A DNA stretch of 64,000 nucleotides from Molanna angustata (Eukaryota > Arthropoda > Insecta > Trichoptera > Molannidae): contig OY754979.1 of assembly GCA_963576475.1 (NCBI GenBank), positions 26,858,034 to 26,922,033 on the forward strand, given 5' to 3'. Shown piece after piece: positions 43,149 to 52,610 of the stretch. The notes under the pieces were generated by a model. That model saw only the letters and a program-made list of their open reading frames with translations. It was not told the DNA's origin and made no database searches. The first letter of the stretch is position 1; the number at the start of each line of letters is the position of its first letter. The position numbers were made by a program, and so were the translations under genes.

Positions 43149-43417
43149 ACACACACACAGACACACGAAATGTTCTACTCCGAATTCTGAGTAAATCCGT
43201 GTATGGAACATATATGCTGCGAAGCCTCTAAGTTGGTGTTTTTTGACTTCAAAGTTGGAAAAGCCGTGAAAAAAGTAGACCTCTCCATACAATTCTCGCG
43301 TATTCTGGCTTGATACACGATATGTTAAGAGAACAAAGTTCTCCTGAACAAATCGACAGTTGGATAATGTCGATTCATTAAGAGAATTGAATTCTCATGA
43401 ACGAATCGACAGTTGGA
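41328..43417 (-). mobile_element. Helitron (subfamily 2), split by a second Helitron
   Basis: The 3' part is 41328-42326 and the 5' part is 43365-43417; the gap is exactly the Helitron 42327-43364. Joined, the two parts give the ordinary subfamily 2 5' region (compare 28946 and 51181). CTAG is followed by T and TCC is preceded by A. It carries a long CA/TG microsatellite (about 42040-42175). Confidence 0.85.
42327..43364 (-). mobile_element. Helitron (subfamily 1) inserted into the Helitron at 41328-43417
   Basis: Complete from CTAG (42327-42330) to TGGA (43361-43364) on the minus strand. Its flanks are GGCTTAA on the left and TAATGTCG on the right. Removing it restores GGCTTAATAATGTCG of the host copy, with no duplicated target. 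Confidence 0.88.
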
Positions 43418-43488
43418 TTATTTTTACCGTTCATTTATTGTCGTTCCAAAGCAATTTCTTCGAGTATGTCAACATATTGAAAAACTGC

Positions 43489-43668
43489 AAGACCGCAAGA
43501 GTCTTGCATTTATGTCTTGCAAGACTCTTGGTCTTGCAAGCATGGTCTTGGTCTTGCGTCCCTGGTATTGGTCTTGGTCTTGCAGTGAAGCATATGGTCT
43601 TGGTCTTGGTCTTGCAAAAAATGCAAGACCAAGACCAAGACTGCAAGACTTTTGCTCATCACTATTAT
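43489..43668. repeat. CTTGGTCTTG-rich dispersed element, copy 2
   Basis: Inverted relative of 37627-37805. Ends with TTTTGCTCATCACTA; internally CAAGACCAAGACCAAGAC and its complement alternate, allowing long hairpins. Confidence 0.65.
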
Positions 43669-43944
43669 TATTATTATAATGTTATTACCTACTAGAATTT
43701 GGAATAGCACGTCACGATAGTATGTTATTTATTTATTATATCGGGTCTGTTATGTTAAATTGATCGGTCAGTTAATATCGTTTAATACATTGAAATATTT
43801 TTATTTTCTATAGTATAAGTCGGTTAATGTTGATGTATGGTTTTATGTGAAATTTTAATATACCTATTATTTTGCTACTCTGTATTGTATAAATATGTAA
43901 TATCTGATTGCGCGAGCGAGCCCGTTATTATAATTTATGATTGT
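43669..43944. other. unassigned AT-rich sequence
   Basis: No gene or repeat recognised. Confidence 0.35.
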
Positions 43945-44305
43945 TTAAACTATCCTCAATGCTCAAAATCCCTTGGACAGATCTGGTTACGAACTCAGAA
44001 GTCTTAAGCCGAGCCAGAACAACCAGGAAACACTTGTCCACAATAAAGGTCCGCAAGATCACATATCTGGGTCACATAATGAGGGGAGAGAAGTCTCACT
44101 TGCTCCAACTAATACTGAAGGGCAAGATAGAAGGTCGCCGAGGGACTGGAAGGAGACAGATGTCCTGGCTGCGCAACATTATGGAATGGACCGGCTTCAG
44201 GACCGTGGAACAGATATTCCGAGCAGCACAGGACAGAGAGGGATTTGCCAGAGTGATAGCCGACGTCGGGGGTTCCTGACATGGCACCGGAAGAAGAAGA
44301 AGAAA
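43945..44305 (+). mobile_element. 5'-truncated LINE, C-terminus with GAA-rich tail
   Basis: The frame 43941-44279 reads IPWTDLVTNSEVLSRA, KITYLGHIMRGEKSHLLQL, GRRGTGRRQMSWLRNI and FRTVEQIFRAAQDREGFA, the usual C-terminal end of RTE/I-like insect reverse transcriptases. It ends in GAAGAAGAAGAAGA. A second truncated copy of the same family is at 55950-56125. Confidence 0.7.
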
Positions 44306-44369
44306 ACTATCCTGTACTAAAATAATAACATATTTTGGATAATTGTTACCTATTTTTACTACTCTATTA

Positions 44370-44590
44370 TGTTACACACTATTCAAATATATAGAACTTT
44401 AAAAAATTACATTGATAATGGAACTCAATAAGAAGGCATATTTGGTGAAAGTTTCGCATAAAGTGATCACGTAAACCAGCCGATGACAGGTCGTAAGCCC
44501 TGTATGTGCCTCGAGTTCCTGGTTCTTCTACAATATCCCAACTCTGTCTCAATTGAGATGTTAAAAAAGTTTGTCAATAAAAATACTCTC
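44370..44590. mobile_element. foldback-family half element
   Basis: Central part (GGAACTCAATAAGAAGGCAT) and one arm (GATGACAGGTCGTAAGCCCT, GAGTTCCTGGTTCTTCTA, TTGTCAATAAAAATA), the same layout as 7640-7955. Confidence 0.6.
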
Positions 44591-44659
44591 ATGAGTTTAC
44601 AAAACCTATAATAAAATGTATTATTGTACAGCGCAATACTAGGAGATATAAATGAATAA

Positions 44660-44684
44660 TTTGTGGCCCTGAAAAGGGCCGTTT
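44660..44684 (-). promoter_or_regulatory. histone-type mRNA 3' stem-loop
   Basis: The minus strand reads GGCCCTTTTCAGGGCC (44665-44680), a perfect 6-bp stem with a TTTC loop, preceded by an A-run and C, and followed by ACAAA. This matches the stem-loop that forms the 3' end of replication-dependent histone mRNAs (bound by SLBP). It lies about 100 nt downstream of the stop of the small ORF at 44780-44980; there is no histone ORF here. Confidence 0.6.
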
Positions 44685-44779
44685 TTTTAGTTTCTTCTGA
44701 GAGTGATCGGTTTGAATCTCCATTGGCAGCAGCATACATCAAAGACAGGACCAAGACATCATCCTCCGTCTGGCTTCTA

Positions 44780-44980
44780 TTACTTGTGAAAGTTAGAAGC
44801 ACCAAATGAAACTTTGAGCTCGTTGATAAGCTCGATTTTGTGATAAATAGCCCTCAGCTTTAACATATCTTCATATGAGTTTTCGCGAAGAGCTTCTTGA
44901 ATCTCCCTCACCAACCAGGGGTGGAATCTCTCCAGTTCTCTGTACAATTGATCCCAAGTTTTTATTACGACGTTATCCAT
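44780..44980 (-). CDS. small hypothetical protein, 66 aa, with promoter and intron
   Basis: Starts MDNVVIKTWDQLYRELERFH, is strongly charged and predicted helical (WLVREIQEAL, MLKLRAIYHKIELINEL), and ends at tandem TAA-TAG. No signal peptide, membrane segment or known motif. The ATG is the first in its exon, 9 nt after a good acceptor (GATTGACAG| at 44990). Upstream are a 303-nt intron, a 5' UTR exon and a TATA box; downstream is a histone-type stem-loop. The function is unknown. It could be a young or orphan gene, a gene remnant, or part of an unrecognised mobile element. The gene structure is inferred from sequence signals only. Confidence 0.45.
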   Translation of the reverse strand: MDNVVIKTWDQLYRELERFHPWLVREIQEALRENSYEDMLKLRAIYHKIELINELKVSFGASNFHK

Positions 44981-45051
44981 GTCTGATATCTGTCAATCAA
45001 ATAAAAACAAAATATTATATTCTGTGAATTAAACTGAAAACAAAAGTAAGT

Positions 45052-45210
45052 CTGCCATCGTGGCTCAGTTGGTCAAATAGATACCTGACTCATAGAGACA
45101 GATTTCCCGGTTTCAATTACCGGAGTCACAGTTTTTAATTGTGTTTTGAGTCTGGATCTGAGAGACGATAAACATGACATCATAAATTTAGTCAAAAATC
45201 CTGTACAAAA
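45052..45210 (+). mobile_element. tRNA-derived SINE, family 1 (diverged)
   Basis: GCCATCGTGGCTCAGTTGGT, then TTGTGTTTTGAGTCTGGATC and GAGACGATAAACAT. The B-box region is mutated (GGTTTCAATTACC). It sits inside the predicted intron of the minus-strand small gene. Confidence 0.7.
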
Positions 45211-45292
45211 TTGTCAAAAATAAAACATTATCAAATATTAGACATATGAAGTCAATGAATGGAAAAAAAGATGAATTAAAATATTATATTAC

Positions 45293-45388
45293 CTGATTTA
45301 AAATCGATGGAGCAGATACACAAAAATAACAAGAATTGCACAAGACGATGTCGACAGAACAAATGCTAAAGACCTTTTGAACTCGATT
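45293..45388 (-). other. predicted 5' UTR exon of the 66-aa gene
   Basis: The minus strand runs from about 45385 (Inr-like TCAATCG) to the donor TCAG|GTAATA at 45293/45292. It contains no ATG. The intron 44990-45292 holds a SINE-like copy (45052-45210). Confidence 0.4.
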
Positions 45389-45404
45389 GAAGGGTGAAAT
45401 CGTA

Positions 45405-45412
45405 CTTTATAG
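45405..45412 (-). promoter_or_regulatory. TATA box of the 66-aa gene
   Basis: CTATAAAG on the minus strand, preceded by a GC-rich GAGCACCCGG stretch, about 25-30 nt before the presumed start site. Confidence 0.45.
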
Positions 45413-46016
45413 CCGGGTGCTCGGCGCTAGCGTAGTATTTTTGAAAAATTACAGTACCATGAATGGAGCTTGTTAGTGTCGACCATGGGACATACGGGAT
45501 GCACACTTATTTCCTTCTAATGTATGAAACACGAACAAATATTGTATATCACCAAATCTGTAACATACAATATTTTTTCGTGAAAATAAAGTAGAATTTG
45601 TTTTTTAAGTTGTAAGAAAATAATACAATAAAAAAACTAGTCAATAGGTTTAAATTCTACTTTGAAGGTATTATAAATCTTTTGGTTATTTAAAATAAAT
45701 ATATAAAAAGGTTTTTATTTAAATTAATTTTACATGGAAAATATTTAAATAATTCTAATTTTGAATGACCTAAATCCATTTCATGAAAGTTCAAAAACAA
45801 AATGTTTTTTATTTCAAAGACGTAGGTACTGAGGGTTCTGACACAAAGTGGTTGAAGCGAACTTCAACTGTTTGATTCCACCGTTTGACGGGACTTGCCC
45901 CCCCCCCCCCCCAGTTATCTCATGACAAAACTAAATGATAAACAAATTTATTTCTAGAATGGCAATAACAGATTTCCAGAATGGCAATGGCAATCAAGAT
46001 TAGGTAATAAAAAATT
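45413..46016. other. unassigned sequence with a C14 tract
   Basis: CACCGTTTGACGGGACTT followed by a run of about 14 C at 45898-45912; the same word recurs at about 48959 before CCCCC. A small hairpin, GTTGAAGCGAACTTCAAC, lies just upstream. No gene seen. Confidence 0.35.
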
Positions 46017-46705
46017 ATATTTTTATTGACAAACTTTTTAACATCTCAATAGAGACGAAGTTAGGATATTGTAGAAGAACCAGGAACTCGAGGCACCTAC
46101 AGGGCTTACGACCTGTCATCGGCTGGTTTACTTCATGCGTTTGTCACTTTATGCGCTTGCGCAAATTTCACCAATTATGCCTTCTTATTGAGTTCCCTTA
46201 TCAATGTAATATCAGAAAGTTCTATATACTTGAATGATGTGTAACAATTCACTTGAAAATAAGAAACTATACTATTGCCATCTATGAAGTAACGGAAAGC
46301 CTTTTTTGTAACGCCATCTATTGAGAAATTAGTTTATGCCTCGAGTTCCTGGTTCTTCTACAATATTTGTCGGCCTTCATGGCACAGTTGGTTAGGTATC
46401 TGACTGCTGAGCCAAAGGTCCCGGTAATTGTGTTTTCAGTCTGGATCTGTGAGACGATAAATATCGTTAGTCTACAGAATGCGGCAACTTGTTATTGGGT
46501 GCATGTTAAATTAATATTTGACATAGTACCTGTTAGTTGCCCGAGAAGCAATGTAAAATAAATAAAAATAAAATATCCTAACTTCGTCTGTATTGAGATG
46601 TTAAAAAGTTTGTCAATAAAAATATCATTTGACTCCCGAAAGGGAAAAAAATCCAATGTTTGCGTATATGCAATTGAAAAAATATTCGATTAAAAAATTA
46701 TTTAA
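46017..46705. mobile_element. foldback element interrupted by a SINE
   Basis: Left arm 46017-46140 and right arm 46335-46368 plus 46571-46705 are inverted copies around a roughly 190-bp centre. The right arm is interrupted at TTCTACAATAT by the SINE 46369-46570 and resumes as TATCCTAACTTCG. Confidence 0.65.
46369..46570 (+). mobile_element. SINE family 1 inserted in a foldback element
   Basis: GTCGGCCTTCATGGCACAGT, a deleted B-box region, CAGTCTGGATCTGTGAGACG, then CTTGTTATTGGGTGCATG and an AATAAATAAAAATAAAA tail. AATAT on both sides may be a short target duplication. Confidence 0.72.
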
Positions 46706-46724
46706 AATATTTTTTTAAATAATT

Positions 46725-46990
46725 TGAGACACCGCCTTATAATAGTGCTTCTAATCATTTATTTTATCGTTGATTTCCGGTGTCTCGTAAGAGCCGGGAT
46801 AATCGAAAATTCAACAGGCAACAATAACATCTCACATAGTTCAGCAATGAGGTTCACCACCCATTCTGAAAGTTGCATTTTTTGGTGTGACGAGATTGGT
46901 GTGTGTTTCTTTTTAAAAGGTTATGCACACCCGTACACCTGTCGATGGTAATTCCCCATTGTGGATTATGCCGTTATGGTATGCAGTATT
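46725..46990 (+). mobile_element. unassigned LINE/SINE 3'-end family, copy 1
   Basis: Aligned with 61745-62037: GTCTCGTAAGAGCCGGGATA, ACATCTCACATAGTTCAGCA, GAGGTTCACCACCCATTCTG and the end GCCGTTATGGTATGC. The GATGGTATG-type ending resembles the RTE tail, so it may use RTE machinery. Confidence 0.6.
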
Positions 46991-47107
46991 GTATGTTATA
47001 GGTATGTACCTATAAGTATATGAAAATCTCATCTAATGGGAATCGAACACATTACGGATGCAACGGGCTTTCCGCTAAACGAATTATGACACGGCAATCA
47101 ACATTTT

Positions 47108-47290
47108 TATTTTATTACGTATTGCTTCTCATGTAACTAACAGGTACTATGTCAAATATTAATTTAACACGCACCCAATAACAAGTTGCCACATTTTGGA
47201 TACCTACTATATTTATTATCTTATAGATCCAGACTGAAAACACAATTAAAAAATGTGTTCAGTGGGAATCGAACCCGGGATATTTTGCTC
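47108..47290 (-). mobile_element. SINE family 1, minus copy
   Basis: The minus strand reads CCCGGGTTCGATTCCCACTG (B box), then TTGTGTTTTCAGTCTGGATC, CAACTTGTTATTGGGTGCGT and GTTACATGAGAAGC. The 5' head is cut by a Helitron remnant that follows. Confidence 0.68.
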
Positions 47291-47935
47291 AGTTATAGTT
47301 GAAGAATACGTACGAAATTAAATATAAATTATTGAATATTAAGATATTTTGTTTTCCTATACAAAACATAATATATTATGTTAGGATAGGATAGTACCCC
47401 TATTCAGTTACTGTTGGAACTAAATTAGGAACGTTCTAAAATTGTAGATTTTAGATTTACGGTCTTATTTCAGCGTTATAAAATATCAACTTGGACTAAA
47501 TGGCATAGATACGTACCTATTTCGGCCGGGACGTTCTTAAAAAGTTACTGAATTAGACGTATTTTGAATAATTATGAAAATGATGAAAATTTCATGATTA
47601 TTCATAATACGTCTAATTCAGTAACTTTTTAAAAACGTTCCGGTCAATATAGGCACGTTCCTATTCCATTTAGTCCAAGTTTATATTTTATAACTCTGAA
47701 ATAAGACTGTAAATCTAAAATGTACAATTTTAGAACGTTCCTAATTTAGTTCCAATAGTTACTGAATAGGTGTACTGTGGAGCTCTGTCTTTTTCCCTAC
47801 CCTGAATAGATAAACGGCTTGATGGTATGTATTTTAGGATACTATAAGGATTCCCGTAAATATTGTGTTTTCTGCCATACTAATTGTATGAAACATTTTC
47901 TATCAAATTTATAAGTAGGACTAAAATTCATACAA
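47285..47935 (-). mobile_element. Helitron remnant split by a MITE
   Basis: TATAGTTGAAGAATACGTAC (47292) to AGGATAGTAC (47397), then, after the MITE, TGTGGAGCTCTGTC and CCCTACCCTGAATAG, correspond to the minus copies around 42370-42530. The flanks are old and diverged. Confidence 0.6.
47398..47771. mobile_element. foldback MITE inserted in a Helitron remnant
   Basis: The arms CCTATTCAGTTACTGTTGGA and TCCAATAGTTACTGAATAGG continue inward for most of the length, with GAACGTTCTAAAATTG-type complements. GTAC on both sides (47394-47397, 47772-47775) is a likely 4-bp target duplication. The centre is GAAAATGATGAAAATTTCAT. Confidence 0.72.
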
Positions 47936-47964
47936 TTTGTACGTCAAAATACATATTTACCGGT

Positions 47965-48178
47965 ATTTGCAGTTTGAAACATTTATTATAAAACATACAA
48001 ACGATTAAGCGGTTTACATTTTCAGGGTAGGAAAAATATGCTGACCTCCATACTATGCTATCCTGACATACATAGGAAAACAAAACATTCAATAATTTGG
48101 ATTAGTGTTGTGCGTATTCTTCAACTATACATACTATAATCATCGACACTTGAATCTCATGCGTTACATGCGTTACTA
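47965..48178 (+). mobile_element. Helitron 3' end remnant, + orientation
   Basis: GGGTAGGAAAAATATGCTGA, CCTCCATACTATGCTATCCT, CTTCAACTATACATACTATA, then TCATCGACACTTGAATCTCA and CATGCGTTAC, a decayed Helitron end without the CTAG. Confidence 0.6.
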
Positions 48179-48499
48179 TTTCAAGATTGATAGAACTTTT
48201 TCTAGACAACCATTCAAAACCATGTAGAAAGATATTCAAAATCATCACACCAAAGAAATATGTAGCGCAGAAATTACCTGCCTACTTGCATTGGAGAATA
48301 ATAGGATCAGGAGGGCAAGTCTGGTCAAACTGTGAAATCAAAACACTTTTGATCACCCATATCATGGATATAATTATAATTAAAAAAAAAACATCTGACT
48401 ACCCAACTTTGCATCTATTTCGTGAATTTCAAGGACCGTCTTTTAAAATAATTTATAAAAAAATGTGTTATTTCAAATACATTAAGATATAGGAAGGTC

Positions 48500-48730
48500 G
48501 CACCATGCCTTCGTACGTGTGGCGAATGATAGACGAAATATAGTGGGGGGTCAATTGTGTACTCCGTTAACACATACAAGTTTTGCACAGCACCGGCCAT
48601 TACACGTACAATGGGATGGTGTGGTTCAATCAACTTGAAACAGATTTGAGACTGGCAAATGGATACAATGAATTCAAAAGAAAAATAAAAAAATAAAATA
48701 AACTTATTAAATTTGACTGATTTTTAAATA
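48500..48730 (+). pseudogene. LINE reverse transcriptase C-terminal tail, decayed
   Basis: One frame reads GMVWFNQLETDLRLANGYNE followed by FKRKIKK and a stop, resembling the final block of CR1/Jockey-type RTs. An AATAAA-rich tail follows. The preceding open stretch (48187-48492) has no recognisable motif. Confidence 0.4.
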
Positions 48731-50228
48731 ATATTGACTGTTATTGTTTTTAAATGTCTCCTTAACACACGAGTGCTTGCAATCTAGTTTTACTTACTGT
48801 GTATCATTTTCTATATTTTCTAATTGTTTTTATGTATGTAGGTATTATAAATTAAAATAAATAAAAAAAATCATTTTAAGTTCTACAATAATAAGGTTTT
48901 ATAGAACTACATATGAAAATTATATCCATTATATGGGTAATAGTGAGGGTTTTGATTTCACCGTTTGACGGGACTTACCCCCTGGATTAATTTAAAATAT
49001 CATTGAAAGGACATATTTTTGAAATGACATGATCTTGTATGTTGAATTTTCTTGTGTGTTAAGTTGACTTCTTACTCTATCGAGAGAGAAACAACGTTGT
49101 TATTCGTTCAATATTTTTATATTAATCATAAATTAATGGCTAGAAAATCGAAGAATATTAGCTGATATGTTATACTTACATAAGTTGATAGATAATAAAA
49201 TAGACTCCATCGAATTACTCAATTTGATATAATTTAATTGACACCAGGAATCCACTACCATATTGTGTAAGTTACTAATGTGTAAAACATATATACTATT
49301 TACAGCATGCATATATTCATAGAAGTTGCAACAATTACAATGTGTTCTTTAAGAATATAGACCTCTCTAATCATCATCAGTAAAGAGAGGCTTCTAGTGA
49401 GTAGTATTTTCTCAAGCTCTCCTCTTTCCCTTTCCATCCAATTCCTAATAGTCTTCGCATTCCTTTCCATAAAAAATCTGCCATTACAATTTACTTACAA
49501 GTATAAACTTAATTGATCCTCTAATGGAATATAAATTATTCTTGAATAACTTGTAATTAAGACTGTTTGTTTACAAAATAAAATAAAAATGTTCTATATG
49601 TAAAAAAATATATTTTAGTAGGGTTGATAGGTAGTATAGAGACCTCCTCAGAGCCTAATCCTTTGATATGTTAAGTATCTGGATGGGTGAACTATTCCCA
49701 ATTGAAAGCTTGATGATGCGTTTGTTGCATTTTATTTTGCTCTTTTAAATAAATTACAATTTACGCATTGATCTGCTAATTCTTTTGAGGAAGTGTATAA
49801 TGGTAATAATAATAACTGAGTGTTATTATTTGTAGTGCTTAATTGTTATTAATATCATTAGTAAATCGGCCAGCGCCGTAAAAAAATAATAAAAATGTCT
49901 TTATTTATACTCAACGGAAAATCCATTACTTACTTAGGTTAGTATAATAATTGCTGTCTTTTGTGCGCTAAAACGGGATATTGGTCATAAATTAGCTTTA
50001 AATTTCTTGCACTTGTCCGTCTACAAAGTTTACCAACAAATAAATAATGTCTATTATGATACAAAAACAACACATTATAAACCAATAAAGATTTTCCATA
50101 ATTTTTTTCATCCTGCTAACACCCTATTCAAAATGGAATAATCAAATTTCTAAGAATTAGGTAAATTACTGCTGACAATACATGTCAAATATCAATTAGC
50201 ACACAGTGATTTTCATTCATACCATAAC
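48731..50228. other. unassigned AT-rich sequence
   Basis: Includes the CACCGTTTGACGGGACTT word at about 48959-48976. No gene, RNA or element recognised. Confidence 0.4.
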
Positions 50229-50439
50229 GCAGTTATCTTATTCGGGTAGGGCAGTAAGAACCGAACGCCATATTTGACTAAACCTCAAAAAATTCTTTGT
50301 CGAACAAATTTTATTTTATTTTTTTTTTTCATAAAAGTTTTACATTATAATTGGGATCTCAATAGTGAGTTTCCCATACAAAAAGGTCGAGTACATATTA
50401 CATTCCTTAAGTTACAGTTATAAATTATAATATAGTGAT

Positions 50440-50690
50440 AGTGACTAATTTCGGTGATCGTGTATTTGCTGTGGCAGGACCAAATGCATGGAATAAGCTC
50501 CCACACACCCTCAGACAAACAGAAAATATATCTTCGTTCAGAAAAAAACTCAAAACGCACCTTTTTCGCAAATCTTACCAGAGCCGAAATGATACAACGT
50601 AATCATTTTTTCAGTGCCCTTGAGGTGAGATATTCACAAAAAGAGGCGCTATATAAATTATCCAAATTTATTTATTATTATTTTATAGGA
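50440..50690 (+). mobile_element. CR1/L2-like LINE 3' end
   Basis: The frame from about 50449 reads FGDRVFAVAGPNAWNKLPHT, LRQTENISSFRKKLKTHLFR and a stop, the canonical C-terminal block of CR1/L2 RTs. The 3' UTR contains GAGGCGCTATATAAATTAT, like L2-type tails, ending in TTATTATTATT. 5'-truncated. Confidence 0.78.
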
Positions 50691-51180
50691 TACACGTTTT
50701 TTAATTACTACTTATAAATGAGTCAAATGTTTTTAATTACTTTCTACAATATTTTACAAAATATATTTTAAACTGAGGATATTTTATTTTATTTATTTAT
50801 TTTATAAATATACAATACATCATAATATATGCTATGGCCATCTAACTAGGAAATTGCTGTTTTAAGATGGCAATATTTTCGTACATACAATTATTATATA
50901 TATGAGTGCTGTATTTTTACAACAATCACAAAAAAACAAAGAATATAGAAAACAGAAAGAATAGAAAAGAAAGTATTCAAAAAAATATAAAAAATATAAA
51001 TATAAAATAAAAAGTATTTTTTCACAATATACAAAATAAAAACAAAGAAAACAGAAGATAGAAAGACTTTAACAATATATGGGTAGGTATATTATTACAA
51101 TATAAACATATTCCTTACAATAGGAGTTAAAAAAAAAAATTCTCTCCTTTCCTCTTTTTATAAAAATAAAAAAAAGATAA
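50691..51180. other. A/T-rich sequence, probably LINE poly(T) ends
   Basis: TTTTATTTTATTTATTTATT near 50770 and runs of A-rich tetramers; no coding frame. Confidence 0.35.
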
Positions 51181-51378
51181 TCCAACTGTCGATTCGTTCA
51201 TGAGAATTCAATTCTCTGAATGAATCGACATTATTAAGCCAAGATGCGTGTACGAAGGAAAATTTTGTATGGTGTAGTGGACTTTTTGCATGCTAATAAC
51301 ACGAACTAGAGGCCTCGCAGCATATATGTTCCCGTACATGGATTTACTCAGAATTCGGAGTAGAACATTTTATGTGAG

Positions 51379-51415
<37 letters not shown>

Positions 51416-52187
51416 TGTGTGTGTGTCTGTCTGTCCCCCCCTTATAACTTTTGATCCGCTCAATTTAGAGCCCAAAATTTCAGAATATATAAACAGTTAC
51501 AGGCATACAAAACTTTTATACTCAGAATTGTGAATTTTTGTTTCAGTCAGGGGTTATCAACTTTTGAAATTATGGTTAATTTTTCCATATATCTCAGAAA
51601 CCATAAAAGCTAGAACGCTAAAAATTGGTATAAACATAGACAAATACAAAATCTCAAATTTATTTTTTTCAAAAAAATTCCAGGGTTTCTCAAACATTTT
51701 TTATTAAAAAAAAAATTTTTTTATGATAAATTTATGAGTTTAACTGCCTATATTTCCAATTTTTTTAAAAATTTCGAAAAAAGCCGAAACACCCCAACTA
51801 GATAATTTAATTTTCTATAAAAAATATCAATATTGTATTAGCAAATTTCAATTTTTCTCTAACAATTTTTATAAAAATTGAATTTAGTGACAACATTGCT
51901 TCATACAATTTGTATGGCAGTCGCTTATACACAATATGTAAGAAGACTTAATAGTTTGATATGTACCTACTTAATATCCAAACATACATACAGAACCATC
52001 ATGCTGTTTTCATATTCCGGGTAGGAAAAGAGGACTGACCTCCATACTGTCCTATCTTGACATACATACCAACATATGTTCAATTTTTCAATAATTTAGA
52101 TTTATGGGTTTATAGTTTGATTCTTATTCTTCAACTTAACATACTATCGCTATCGACAGTTGGATCTCATGTGTTACATGCAACTAG
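51181..52187 (+). mobile_element. Helitron, complete + copy (subfamily 2)
   Basis: A before TCCAACTGTCGATTCG and T after CTAG. Contains GATGCGTGTACGAAGGAAAA, the TG run, CCCCCCCTTATAAC and the 3' ATCGACAGTTGGATCTCATG end. The 5' hairpin is GAGAATTCAATTCTC. Confidence 0.83.
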
Positions 52188-52317
52188 TAATAATAAACAG
52201 ATATATATTCATTATTTTTTATCAAGTTTATCCATACCTACCACTTGGAAGGGTATTAAATATTTGCTATTATTTGTTAAATAGTATAATATATGTATGT
52301 AGGTACCAACATACATA

Positions 52318-52610
52318 CTTACATACCATCACGCCGTGTCCCTTACGGGTTAAGCCGAGCGCCATACTTCCTTATTTAAGCACAAATTCCTGGCTTCCTT
52401 TACATCCATGCATCGTCTCATACATGTTCGTCGGTTGTTCAAGCTTCTTATGTTTCCTTCTTTCAAAATATCATTCACGTTGTTATGCCATCCCTGTCTG
52501 GGGCGACCCTTGCTATTCACTCCATCTATTACATCCACATATATTTTTTTTTGGTCAACCATCCATAGTTCATTCTTTCAATATGCCCGAACCATTTACA
52601 TACTAATGTT
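52318..52610 (-). mobile_element. RTE 3' end, truncated
   Basis: The minus strand reads from GAACTATGGATGGTTGACC through GGATGGCATAACAACGTGAA and GAAACATAAGAAGCTTGAAC to GCCTAACCCGTAAGGGACAC-like text and GTGATGGTATGTAAGTATG. It matches 11215-11460 of the RTE at lower identity. Confidence 0.72.

Noticed and set aside
44467..44805. 112-codon minus-strand frame overlapping the histone-type stem-loop
   Set aside because: It runs through the stem-loop and into a foldback element; the 66-codon frame with splice and promoter context is better supported.
48187..48492. 101-codon frame upstream of a LINE tail
   Set aside because: No motif, biased AT-rich composition and no splice or promoter context; probably decayed LINE sequence.
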